Shown here piece by piece: positions 1-8,285 of a stretch of 64,000 bases of DNA (positions within the stretch are counted from its first letter, which is position 1; each line of letters opens with the position of its first letter). The notes below the pieces were generated by a model. The model was not told the DNA's origin and searched no databases. It saw only the letters and a program-made list of their open reading frames with translations. Source of the DNA: Cytophagales bacterium (GTDB lineage: Bacteria > Bacteroidota > Bacteroidia > Cytophagales > Thermoflexibacteraceae); assembly GCA_013299115.1 (NCBI GenBank), contig JAAFKA010000009.1, forward strand, positions 62,001-126,000. Reading direction: 5' to 3'. The position numbers and the translations under genes are program-made.

Positions 1-833
1 ACTACAAAATGATAATGAAAAGGTTGGTCGTGTCCTGCAACGGGTTGGGTAAACAAATCTATTTGGTATTTGACAAACTCGACCAAAAACCACAAACCAT
101 TTTCCAAAATATCTAAGCCAAACCACGCCAACGAAACCACCAAAATACAGGCACTAAACACCAATACGGCTCGCCATTCGAAAATAGCCCTGAATTTTTG
201 GCTGATAGCATAGACCACATAACACAACAAAGGCACTAAAAAACCTACAGGTCCCTTGGTCAAAATAGCTAATCCAATACAAAATCCCGACAAAGCAGCT
301 TTGCTTAATAAGGCAACAGATGAAAGTGCATAAGTTATATCAGCATTTTGCTTTTTCAATAAAGCTAAGGTTTGGCTCAGAAAATAGACCCCATTGAAAA
401 TAAAGAAATTGAAAACAGGGTCGATGATTCCAGATTTGAAGTAAAAATGAGGCAAAATAGCCCCTGCATAGCACATAGCCCACAAAACTCCAAAAGTTTG
501 CGATTGGTATTTTTTGCCAACGTGATACAGCGTAAGCAAAGTGAAAACACCAAACAAAGCATTTGGAAAACGTGCAGCATATTCATTGACTCCAAAAAGG
601 TGCATACTCAAAGTTTGCAGCCAAAAAAACAAAGGTGGTTTCTCCGAAAACGGCTGAAAATCTATCTGCACTTTGCGATAATTGCCAGTGAGCAGCATTT
701 CACGTGCCGACTCTGCAAAGTTGATTTCGTCCCAATCAAACAAGTGGACATTGCCCAAAAAAGGGAAAAACAAGCAAGCCCCCAACAACGCCAAAACAAG
801 GTGAAAGTAGGGAAAATATTGTCGAAAAATCAT
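1..833 (-). CDS. ArnT/PMT-like membrane glycosyltransferase (GT39 family), C-terminus beyond window
   Basis: The frame opens at ATG 833 and runs off the left edge with 277 codons visible. A first membrane helix (about residues 8-27) is followed by DWDEINFAESAREM, the acidic loop typical of GT-C transferases that use polyprenyl-phosphate sugars, and then by QPFSEKPPLFFW, also typical of ArnT-like proteins. Further hydrophobic helices follow (around VLWAMCYAGAILPHF and ALSSVALLSKAAL). Family members move a sugar from a lipid carrier to an acceptor on the outer face of the inner membrane. The donor and acceptor cannot be read here. The family call is firm; substrate unknown. Confidence 0.85.
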   Translation of the reverse strand, partial: MIFRQYFPYFHLVLALLGACLFFPFLGNVHLFDWDEINFAESAREMLLTGNYRKVQIDFQPFSEKPPLFFWLQTLSMHLFGVNEYAARFPNALFGVFTLLTLYHVGKKYQSQTFGVLWAMCYAGAILPHFYFKSGIIDPVFNFFIFNGVYFLSQTLALLKKQNADITYALSSVALLSKAALSGFCIGLAILTKGPVGFLVPLLCYVVYAISQKFRAIFEWRAVLVFSACILVVSLAWFGLDILENGLWFLVEFVKYQIDLFTQPVAGHDQPFHYHFV

Positions 834-843
834 TTCCTGTATA

Positions 844-861
844 ATTCGCCTAAAGGCGAAT
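844..861. repeat. 18-bp palindrome, ATTYGCC-TRAA-GGCRAAT family
   Basis: The sequence ATTCGCC TAAA GGCGAAT is a perfect 7-bp stem with a 4-base loop. It lies 10 bases upstream of the start codon of the GT39-like gene. Two relatives are found at 33481-33528 upstream of the amylase gene. Confidence 0.6.
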
Positions 862-1243
862 GATTTGCAAGCTAAAAAAAGAGTGTTTGAAAAGTCAAAA
901 ATTTAAAATTTTTAAAAATATAACTTATTGAAAATCAATAGAGTTTATAAATAATCTTCGAAAGATGTCATTTTTCAAAAAAATGACATCTTTTTTCAAA
1001 CCTCATAGCAAAAATTTATCCATAAACTCTAATTAATTATACTTATTTTTTCATTTTTGTGACTTTTTGGACAGCCTCTACGGACAAAATTACAATTATT
1101 TTTTATCAAACCAAATTCGCAATAAATGTGGCTAAGTTTTTCGCCTTTTTAGCTTTTAGCTTATGCAAACAGACCTTGTTGTAATCAAAAATAATTTCCG
1201 CCAGTTGATAGACAATAGAGGTTATTACAATTTGTAATAACCT
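862..1243. other. Intergenic stretch without a gene; contains a hairpin
   Basis: AT-rich with stops in all frames and no convincing coding signal. It holds one strong hairpin (961-993) and leads into the palindrome that overlaps the stop codon of the aldehyde dehydrogenase gene. Confidence 0.6.
961..996. terminator. Hairpin followed by T-run
   Basis: AAAGATGTCATTTTT pairs perfectly with AAAAATGACATCTTT over 15 bp with a 3-base loop, and a T-run follows on the plus strand. It lies between the two minus-strand genes, so it may end the aldehyde dehydrogenase transcript; on that strand the T-run is only three long. Confidence 0.45.
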
Positions 1244-1246
1244 CTA
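1216..1246 (-). terminator. Perfect 15-bp palindrome overlapping the ALDH stop codon
   Basis: TAGAGGTTATTACAA and TTGTAATAACCTCTA are perfect complements separated by one base. The TAG stop of the aldehyde dehydrogenase gene is inside the right arm. It probably protects or ends the transcript, although no T-run follows. Confidence 0.4.
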
Positions 1247-2686
1247 ATAGGCAATACAAATATTTTTGGTTTCCGTAAAAAACTCCAAAGCCTCCATGCC
1301 ACCTTCTCTGCCTACGCCAGATTGTTTCATACCGCCAAAAGGAGTTCGCAAATCTCGCAAGAGCCAACAGTTTACCCACACAATGCCACTATCTAAATGG
1401 GCTGCTACGCGATGTGCTTGTGTCAAGTGCGTAGTCCATACGCTGGCTGCTAATCCGTAAGGCGTGGCGTTGGCTGCTTGCACTGCTTCGTTTTCGGTGT
1501 CAAAAGGCTGCAAAGTGGCAACTGCCCCAAAAATTTCCTCTTGATTAGTTCGACAATTTTGGGTCAAACCCTCGATGACTGTGGGGGCTATGAAATAACC
1601 TTTTTCGCAACGACCTTGCAACTGTACGGCACGACCTCCACAAAGGATTTTGCCCCCTTCTTGTTGAGCTAAGTCTATGTAAGACAACACTTTGCGGTAA
1701 TGCGATGCAGAAACTACAGCCCCCAAATCAGCCTCTGCCAATAAAGGGTCTTGCACTTTCAGTTGTTGCACTTTCTCGACAAATAGCTTTTTAAACTGCT
1801 CGTAAATAGACCTTTGTACCAAGATTCTCGACCCACAAAGGCAAATTTGCCCCTGATTGGTAAAGGCTGCTTTTACAGCCATTGTTGCACTTTGCTCTAT
1901 GTCTGCACTCTCAAAAACAAGGGTTGCGTTTTTGCCACCCAACTCCAAAGATAATTTTTTGAATTGTGGGGCTACTAAGGCTGCAATTTGCTTGCCTGTT
2001 TGCGTGCCACCTGTAAACGAAACCGCCTTAATAGTTGGGTGTTTCACCAACTCCTCTCCTACTCTACTGCCCAAACCATGCAAAATATTCAATACGCCTG
2101 CGGGCAAACCTGCTTGCTGGCAGAGTTCACTGAAATAGTAGGCGGTGCAAGGCGTAATTTCAGAAGGTTTGGCGACCACGCAGTTGCCTGCTGCTAAGGC
2201 GGGGGCTATTTTCCAAGTAAAAAGATACAAAGGCAAATTCCAAGGCGAAATGCAAGCCACCACGCCCAAAGGTTGACGAAGTACATAGTTAAGTGCTTGA
2301 TTGTCTGTTAGATAAGTTTCTGTATGCGTATGCAAAATAGCCGTAGCAAAGAAACGTAAATTGGCTGCTGCACGTGGAATATCCATTCTTTTCGACAGGC
2401 TCAAAGGTTTGCCGTTGTCTGTGGTTTCGGCTAAGGCAAGTTTTTCGCTATTTTGGTCTATGAGGTCAGCCAAATTGAGTAACAACTTCGACCTTTCTGC
2501 CGTAGGCAAAGCTACCCATGCAGGAAAGGCTTGTTCGGCTGCAATTACAGCTTGCTGTACGTCTTCTGCCCCACTATCAGGCACTTGTGCAAAAATTTCA
2601 CCTGTAGCAGGATTAATACAGTCTATATATTGCCCTGAAATAGGTGGACAAAGTGAGCCATTGATATAATTTTGGAGAAATAACAT
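1244..2686 (-). CDS. NAD(P)-dependent aldehyde dehydrogenase
   Basis: 480 residues, the usual ALDH length. Seen in order: PWNLPLYLFTWK (149-159), the cofactor loop SFTGGTQTGK (223-232), the general-base Glu in LELGGK (Glu248), the nucleophile in NQGQICLCG (Cys282), EEIFGAV, and the C-terminal GGMKQSGVGREGG. The CLCG context and overall length recall the 2-aminomuconate/2-hydroxymuconate semialdehyde dehydrogenase branch (ALDH8-like). No kynurenine or meta-cleavage genes are nearby, so the substrate is left open. It oxidises an aldehyde to the acid in the cytoplasm. Single gene, divergent from the GT61 gene. Confidence 0.9.
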   Translation of the reverse strand: MLFLQNYINGSLCPPISGQYIDCINPATGEIFAQVPDSGAEDVQQAVIAAEQAFPAWVALPTAERSKLLLNLADLIDQNSEKLALAETTDNGKPLSLSKRMDIPRAAANLRFFATAILHTHTETYLTDNQALNYVLRQPLGVVACISPWNLPLYLFTWKIAPALAAGNCVVAKPSEITPCTAYYFSELCQQAGLPAGVLNILHGLGSRVGEELVKHPTIKAVSFTGGTQTGKQIAALVAPQFKKLSLELGGKNATLVFESADIEQSATMAVKAAFTNQGQICLCGSRILVQRSIYEQFKKLFVEKVQQLKVQDPLLAEADLGAVVSASHYRKVLSYIDLAQQEGGKILCGGRAVQLQGRCEKGYFIAPTVIEGLTQNCRTNQEEIFGAVATLQPFDTENEAVQAANATPYGLAASVWTTHLTQAHRVAAHLDSGIVWVNCWLLRDLRTPFGGMKQSGVGREGGMEALEFFTETKNICIAY

Positions 2687-2713
2687 CTTGTTGGTGTAAA
2701 ATTATGAAAATAG

Positions 2714-2745
2714 TTGTGAATAGTCCGAAAGGTATTATATTTTTG
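2714..2745 (+). promoter_or_regulatory. Bacteroidota-type promoter of the GT61 gene
   Basis: TTG at 2714-2716, 21 bases, then TATTTTTG (TAnnTTTG) at 2738-2745. The start codon follows 21 bases later, so the leader would be short. Confidence 0.5.
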
Positions 2746-2766
2746 TGAAAAAGCCTATTTTTTGAA

Positions 2767-3837
2767 ATGAAAGAACTTAACGGAAAGATATTAGCCCCTG
2801 CTTCTACGGTTATTCGCAAGTTGCCTTGCAACCTTAGAGCCGAAGAGGAATTTTATTTTAGGCACGAATATACCAAAAATTTGCCTTCTTGTGAAGTGCA
2901 GATTTTGGAAAATGCTTATTTTACCGAAGATGGCGTAATCTATACTAAAGGTTTGCAATTAGTAGAAAAATCTGTGGTCGATGCCGAATGGATAGGTAGA
3001 TTTGGCTTGCGTTATGTGTTGGCAACGTATTTGAAAAAAAAGCAAATTAATTTAAACGACTCCAATTATTACCTCAGTGTGGTGGATTTGTGGTCTTCGG
3101 GCTATGCCCATTGGATTCTCGATGCCTTACCTCGCCTGTATGCGAGTCGGGAATTGCATAGCCAATGTTATTTGTTATTGCCCGCCAGCCACGACAAAAA
3201 ATATATTCACGAAACACTAAAATTTTTTGACTTCAAAGGTATTTATTTTTTGCCTGCAGACCACTACGCCAAAGTAAAAAATTTGGTGTTAATTACTCAT
3301 GCAGCTCCACAAGGGCAACTAAACGAAAGCATCAGTAGAGGACTTCGGCAGCATGTTTGGGATTGGTGTGATGCCAAGCAACTCAATACGCCTAATTTGG
3401 GCGAAAAAATCTACATCAGTCGCCAAAAAGCACCCAAACGCCACATTCTTAACGAGGCAGAAGTGCAGCACGTCGTTCGACAACATGGATTTACTGTTAT
3501 TCACTTTGAGGATTACACCATGTATGAGCAAATAGCTATCATGCGTCATGCCAACTATGTTGTAACCTTGCATGGTGCTGGCGTTTCAAATATGTTATTT
3601 ATGCCTTCGGATACACATTATTTGGAAATTAGGCGAAAAGATGATACGAACAACAACCACTTTTTTTCGTTGGCTTCTGCTATGCAAATCAATTATTGGT
3701 ATCAAATTGTAAACTACAAACCGTCGCCCAAAGCCGATGGCAAAAATTTTGACCTGTCCATTGGCAATTATTATGATGTGGAAGTAGACATTCCCCTCTT
3801 GCAACAAAATATAGAAGCTATGCTAAGGCACATTTAA
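2767..3837 (+). CDS. Glycosyltransferase family 61 (DUF563) protein
   Basis: 356 residues with no signal peptide. The C-terminal half carries the GT61 pattern: YISRQKAPKRHILNE, then FEDYTMYEQIAIMRHANYVV, the loop LHGAGVSNMLFM and the acidic LEIRR. SGYAHWILDALPRLY in the N-terminal half is also typical. Members transfer sugars to cell-surface glycans in the cytoplasm or at the membrane face. It stands alone between a divergent and a convergent gene, so neither substrate nor pathway can be given. Confidence 0.8.
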   Translation: MKELNGKILAPASTVIRKLPCNLRAEEEFYFRHEYTKNLPSCEVQILENAYFTEDGVIYTKGLQLVEKSVVDAEWIGRFGLRYVLATYLKKKQINLNDSNYYLSVVDLWSSGYAHWILDALPRLYASRELHSQCYLLLPASHDKKYIHETLKFFDFKGIYFLPADHYAKVKNLVLITHAAPQGQLNESISRGLRQHVWDWCDAKQLNTPNLGEKIYISRQKAPKRHILNEAEVQHVVRQHGFTVIHFEDYTMYEQIAIMRHANYVVTLHGAGVSNMLFMPSDTHYLEIRRKDDTNNNHFFSLASAMQINYWYQIVNYKPSPKADGKNFDLSIGNYYDVEVDIPLLQQNIEAMLRHI

Positions 3838-3916
3838 CAGGAAAGCTAAAAGAGTATTTGATAAATCGAAGACCTACGTTTCCACAAACATTTCTACAAA
3901 AATTGTCGGACAAGCA

Positions 3917-4966
3917 TTAAAGTTTATCAGGTACTCCTTTGTCTATTTTGAAACTAAATGTAGAGCCTTGCTCTATTACACTCTGTACGGAGATTTTGGC
4001 GTTGTGTTTTTCCAAAATATGTTTTACGATTGCCAATCCCAGCCCTGTACCTCCTTGTTTTTTTGACCTGCTTTTCTCTACTCTGTAAAATCTGTCGAAT
4101 ATTCGTTTGATATGCTCTTTGGGTATGCCTATGCCGTTGTCCTCTACAGCTACCGCCATTCGCTGGTCGTCTTCTTTGAAATAAACAGCCACATAGCCTC
4201 CCTCGTTGCCGTATTTTATGCCGTTGAGTATCAAGTTGGTCATTACTTGGGTCATTCGCACAGGGTCTGCCGTAATATATACGCCCTCTGGTTTTGGATT
4301 TTTCAATAGCAATTCTATTGATTTTTTGCCTGCTTTTTCCTCCAACTGCTCAAACACATCTTTGGTAAGGTCTTGAATATCAATAATATCCAACTGCATA
4401 GTCAAATCTCCTGATTCGAGTTGAGAAAGCACCAACAGGTCTTGCACCAACAAATTGAGACCTTCGAGGCTTTTGGCTGCTTTTTTCAGGAATTTATACC
4501 GCACATTTTCGTCATCGACTGCCCCATCGAGCAAGGTCAAGACAAAACCTTGGGCAGCAAAAATGGGAGTTTTCAATTCGTGTGAAACATCTGCAATAAA
4601 TTCACGCCTAAAAGTTTCCAATTTGCGAAGTTCCTCTATTTCTTGTTGTTTGCGAACTGCATAAGCTGCAATTTCTTGGTTGAGCCTTTTTAGTGGATTT
4701 TTCGAACTCTGAATAGATTGTTCGGTATAACTTTTAAATTCTTTGCGGTTGATTTTGTCTATGCCTATATAAATATTTTGAATTTCTTTGAATATCAAAA
4801 ATTCGAGGCTTACGTAGATTAATAAAAACGAAGCTGCAAACGAAATGCAAAAAGCTACGACCAACACCGTAAACTGAATGTGGTCTAATAAAAACAAAAA
4901 AGCTGCCGTTATCAAGGCAATGGAAGTAGCCAACAAGAGGGCAAAACCTTTGGAATTTAATAACAT
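3917..4966 (-). CDS. Sensor histidine kinase, PhoR-like
   Basis: 349 residues. Two adjacent membrane helices (about 8-27 and 31-54) leave almost no periplasmic sensor. After a linker comes the dimerisation helix with the phospho-acceptor in FIADVSHELKTP (His129), then the ATPase boxes: N box LILNGIKYG, G1 VEDNGIGIP, F box IFDRFYRVE and G2 GGTGLGLAIVKHI. No response regulator is adjacent in the window, so the partner is unknown. The very short sensor suggests that it senses the membrane or a partner protein. Confidence 0.9.
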   Translation of the reverse strand: MLLNSKGFALLLATSIALITAAFLFLLDHIQFTVLVVAFCISFAASFLLIYVSLEFLIFKEIQNIYIGIDKINRKEFKSYTEQSIQSSKNPLKRLNQEIAAYAVRKQQEIEELRKLETFRREFIADVSHELKTPIFAAQGFVLTLLDGAVDDENVRYKFLKKAAKSLEGLNLLVQDLLVLSQLESGDLTMQLDIIDIQDLTKDVFEQLEEKAGKKSIELLLKNPKPEGVYITADPVRMTQVMTNLILNGIKYGNEGGYVAVYFKEDDQRMAVAVEDNGIGIPKEHIKRIFDRFYRVEKSRSKKQGGTGLGLAIVKHILEKHNAKISVQSVIEQGSTFSFKIDKGVPDKL

Positions 4967-5113
4967 TGGAAACTATCTTTAAATTTCGAAAATCTTTCCC
5001 TACGTGCTACGTGCTACGCATTATAGCTATACGATATTTTGCCATTCGCCCCAAAATCCACCACTTCGGGCAAATTTAAGTCATTGTACTCGATGTTTAC
5101 TATTTTTTTGTAT

Positions 5114-5494
5114 TCATCGAGTAGCAATACAAGAAATTTCTACATTCACATCTTTGGGCAAACGACTGACCTCCACAGTTTCTCTTGCGGGGTGGTTTTT
5201 CTCAAAATATTGCCCATAAATGCCGTTAATTACCTGAAAATCATTCATATTGCGAATAAAAATGGTGCATTTGACTACATTGTCAAAATCCATGTCGGCT
5301 GCATTCAAAATATATTGCAAATTTTTCATAACTTGGTGGGTTTCGGCAGCAATGTCTTCTGTTATCAACTTGCCACTTGCGGGGTCTATGGCTATTTGCC
5401 CTGATACGTATAACGTGCCATTTGCCACAACTGCTTGACTGTAAGGACCAATAGGGGCAGGTGCATAATGACTTTTAATGATAGTTTTTGACAT
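5114..5494 (-). CDS. ridA: RidA family deaminase (YjgF/UK114)
   Basis: 126 residues from ATG 5494; this start gives the normal family N-terminus (MSKTIIKSHYAPAPIGPYSQ). An upstream in-frame ATG would add 20 unlikely residues. Family signatures are GPYSQAV, LYVSGQIAIDP and the C-terminal ARETVEVSRLPKDVNVEI, which holds the active-site arginine. RidA proteins hydrolyse reactive enamine/imine intermediates from PLP enzymes in the cytoplasm. Confidence 0.9.
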   Translation of the reverse strand: MSKTIIKSHYAPAPIGPYSQAVVANGTLYVSGQIAIDPASGKLITEDIAAETHQVMKNLQYILNAADMDFDNVVKCTIFIRNMNDFQVINGIYGQYFEKNHPARETVEVSRLPKDVNVEISCIATR

Positions 5495-5577
5495 AAAACA
5501 GTTGGGTTTAATTGTTCTGTGTTGCAAGCTACTCGTAAAAATATAAAACTGCAAGGGGGTTTAGTAAAATTTTAAAA

Positions 5578-5609
5578 CTAACATTATTTTCTCAAACAAT
5601 GTTAGCTTT
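5578..5609 (+). promoter_or_regulatory. Hairpin in the porin upstream region
   Basis: CTAACATT (5578-5585) pairs with AATGTTAG (5598-5605) and CTTTTT follows. It looks terminator-like but lies between divergent genes. A TATCTTTG box (TAnnTTTG) follows at 5625-5632, 20 bases before the porin start. Confidence 0.35.
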
Positions 5610-5652
5610 TTATTTTGGTATTAATATCTTTGAAGGAAAACAATAAACTAAA

Positions 5653-6918
5653 ATGAAACTAATAAATCTAATTTTAACCTGCCTTGTCAGCCTTTTGCTT
5701 GCAACGCAGGCACAGGCACAGATGACCGAAAATCCATTTCGTCATTTTCCCTCTTCTGATTGGAAACTACCAAAGATTGAGGTCAAAAACACAAAGGACT
5801 CCACTGCCTTCAAACCTACAATTCAAGTAGGAGCTTTGTTGCAAACGGTTGCTGTTTTACGGCAAAGAGAAGTTTCTGCCCGCGAAGCCAATGTGGGGGC
5901 TGATGCTTGGTCGAGGCAACTCAATATTTATAGGGCAAGGATTTTAGTAGGTGGCAATGTTACCAAAAAAACAAGTTTTTTTATGGAAACAGATATTGCC
6001 ACGCCCATAGGTTTGACAGATGCTCAAGGCAACAAAGTGATGCAAGTCAATCCAATAATCCTCGATGCCCAAGTAGAACATACGTTTAACAAGCAAATTG
6101 GTATTATTGCAGGTTTGCAGTTGGTAGGCACAAACCGCAATGCTATGCAAGGAGCAGCTTCGCTGATGGCATTGGATTTTGGCTACTACCAATACCCTTA
6201 TAGTTTATTTGATACTTTGGGGTTGCAAAACAATTTTGGTCGTGATATAGGTTTAAATTTCAGAGGTTTTATATTCAATGAAAGATTAGAGTACCGCACA
6301 GGTATTTTTTCAGGCAGAAATATAGACACAGGAGGCACTTTTCGTTACATTACCAGACTGAATTACAGCTTTTTAGACAAAGAGCAAGACCTCTACTACA
6401 CAGGTACTACGCTGGGCAAAGGTCGAATTTTCTCCGTTGGTGGCGGCATGGACTTGCAAGACCGTTATCAAAATTTTAGTGTAGATGCTTTTCTGGATAT
6501 TCCTGTAGGCAATGCAGGTTCTTTGACTGCCAATGCAGCCTTTAATTACATCAACGGGGGCAATAATCCCTCACGCAAAGCACTTTCTATTTATATTCCC
6601 TCGCAAACCATTCAGTTTTTAGAATTGGGTTATTATTTCAAAGCAGCCAAATTGCAGCCCTATATCAAGTTTGAAAACCAAGCCATAGACGCAGCCAATA
6701 CAGTACAAACACAAGGAACAGATTTAGGTACTTTCAATACTTTAAAATCTCAAAGCAGAGTAGGTGCGGGCATCAATTATTTCTTTGCAGGTTATAATGC
6801 CAACGTGAAACTCCTCTATGAATCAGTGAGTTATGGCAGAACAAACCTATCGGGCAGGGCAGCAGAAACAGCCACAAGAAGTGAATTTTGGTTGCAGTTG
6901 CAGTTTTTTGTATTTTGA
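5653..6918 (+). CDS. Outer-membrane porin, phosphate-selective porin O/P-like
   Basis: 421 residues with a clear signal peptide (MKLINLILTCLVSLLLATQA, cleavage near QAQ). The mature protein alternates aromatic and polar residues in amphipathic strands (for example RQLNIYRARILVGG and KTSFFMETDIATP) and ends in a C-terminal Phe (FWLQLQFFVF), as beta-barrels do. The strand pattern resembles Bacteroidota porins of the OprO/OprP type. Substrate is unknown. Single gene; an inverted repeat lies directly downstream. Confidence 0.7.
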   Translation: MKLINLILTCLVSLLLATQAQAQMTENPFRHFPSSDWKLPKIEVKNTKDSTAFKPTIQVGALLQTVAVLRQREVSAREANVGADAWSRQLNIYRARILVGGNVTKKTSFFMETDIATPIGLTDAQGNKVMQVNPIILDAQVEHTFNKQIGIIAGLQLVGTNRNAMQGAASLMALDFGYYQYPYSLFDTLGLQNNFGRDIGLNFRGFIFNERLEYRTGIFSGRNIDTGGTFRYITRLNYSFLDKEQDLYYTGTTLGKGRIFSVGGGMDLQDRYQNFSVDAFLDIPVGNAGSLTANAAFNYINGGNNPSRKALSIYIPSQTIQFLELGYYFKAAKLQPYIKFENQAIDAANTVQTQGTDLGTFNTLKSQSRVGAGINYFFAGYNANVKLLYESVSYGRTNLSGRAAETATRSEFWLQLQFFVF

Positions 6919-7000
6919 GGATTAGATATGAAATAGGAGAGATGAAATATGAAATTAAATAATTGATAACCAAACAATTAATTTCATATTTCATATTTCA
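6918..7000. repeat. Inverted repeat with ATATGAAATTAA arms
   Basis: GAAATATGAAATTAA (6944-6958) pairs with TTAATTTCATATTTC (6978-6992). The sequence from AGGATTAGATAT onward is closely similar to 62092-62162, so it is a dispersed repeat. It sits between the convergent porin and symporter genes and may end both transcripts. Confidence 0.5.
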
Positions 7001-7004
7001 TATT

Positions 7005-8270
7005 TCACATTTCCCTTTCCACCCATTCATTTTCACTTTTGGCTATGACCAACGTAGCCACGCCGTTGCCTATGAGGTTGGTAATTGCCCTTGCCTCCGA
7101 CATAAAACGGTCAGTACCCAACAGCAAAGCCACGCCTTCTACGGGTATGATTTGTAGGGCAGCTAAGGTGGAGGTCAGCACCAACAACGCACTACCTGTA
7201 ACGGCAGCAGCCCCTTTGGAAGTTATCATCAAAATACCCAAAATGGTAAGTTCTTGGGCAAAAGTAAGGGGAATTTGATAGACTTGTGCCAAAAAAACAA
7301 CAGCCATAGACAAATACAACGTAGAACCGTCTAAGTTAAAAGAGTAGCCCGTTGGCAAAACCAAACTCACAATAGCAGGAGAGCAGCCGTAATTAGTCAG
7401 TTTGTCCATCATGCGAGGCAGTACAGTTTCTGAACTTGCCGTACCTAATACGATTAAAATTTCTTCTTTGATATAGACCAAAAACCGCCAAAGGTTAATT
7501 TTATTGTACCAACAAATGGCGTTGAGTACCACAAAAACAAACAAAAAAAGTGTGCCATACATGGTAGCCATGAGTTTGAGCAAGGGCAGCAAGGAGGCAA
7601 TACCAAACTTGCCTATGGTGTATGCCATGCCTCCAAAAGCCCCCAAAGGTGCTAACTTCATAACCATTGCCAACAAACGAAAGAAGATTTTTGCTAATTT
7701 GTCAAAGAATTTTAACACACTTTGCCCATTTTCGCCTGTTTTGTTGAGAGCAAGCCCAAATAAAACGGCAAAAAATAAGATTTGCAATAAATCTCCTTCA
7801 GCAAAAGATTTAAAAATATTGGTGGGAATGATGTGTATAAAAAACTCCAACCAATCCAAATTTTTTATTCCTTGGGTGTATTGGCTACTGTCATGTTTGG
7901 GTATGTGTTGCAAATTTAGTCCTGCCCCTGGCTGCACCCAATTACCCACCAATAAGCCAATAAACAACGCCAGCGTCGTAACAACTTCAAAATACAACAA
8001 GGTTTTTCCGCCCACTCTGCCCAATTTTTTGAGGTCTTGCATACTGCCAATGCCCGCAACCACTGTGAGAAAAACAATGGGAGGAATAACCATTTTGATA
8101 AGGTTGATAAAAACATCACCAACAAATTTGAGGGAGGCTGCCTGTTGAGGAAACAGCACGCCACCGACTATGCCCAGCACAATGGCAAGCAAAACCTGAA
8201 AAGTAAGAGAAGTGATAAATTTTTGCATAAAAAATAAAAAATTGTTGGATAACCATTTTTTAGTCATCAT
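7005..8270 (-). CDS. Dicarboxylate/amino acid:cation symporter (DAACS, GltP/DctA family)
   Basis: 421 residues from the first ATG. A second ATG 14 codons in (position 8228, MQKFITSLTFQVLLAI) matches the usual family N-terminus better and may be the real start. About eight membrane helices are visible, with the serine-rich re-entrant loop as GTASSETVLPRM and the substrate/cation motif LPTGYSFNLDGSTLYL. Family members import glutamate, aspartate or C4-dicarboxylates with Na+ or H+ across the inner membrane. No two-component regulator is adjacent. Confidence 0.9.
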   Translation of the reverse strand: MMTKKWLSNNFLFFMQKFITSLTFQVLLAIVLGIVGGVLFPQQAASLKFVGDVFINLIKMVIPPIVFLTVVAGIGSMQDLKKLGRVGGKTLLYFEVVTTLALFIGLLVGNWVQPGAGLNLQHIPKHDSSQYTQGIKNLDWLEFFIHIIPTNIFKSFAEGDLLQILFFAVLFGLALNKTGENGQSVLKFFDKLAKIFFRLLAMVMKLAPLGAFGGMAYTIGKFGIASLLPLLKLMATMYGTLFLFVFVVLNAICWYNKINLWRFLVYIKEEILIVLGTASSETVLPRMMDKLTNYGCSPAIVSLVLPTGYSFNLDGSTLYLSMAVVFLAQVYQIPLTFAQELTILGILMITSKGAAAVTGSALLVLTSTLAALQIIPVEGVALLLGTDRFMSEARAITNLIGNGVATLVIAKSENEWVEREM

Positions 8271-8285
8271 ATTGACTACCTTTTT

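Noticed and set aside
372-863. 163-residue plus-strand open frame
   Set aside because: It is the complement of the GT39-like gene, whose minus-strand translation shows the conserved acidic loop and membrane helices.
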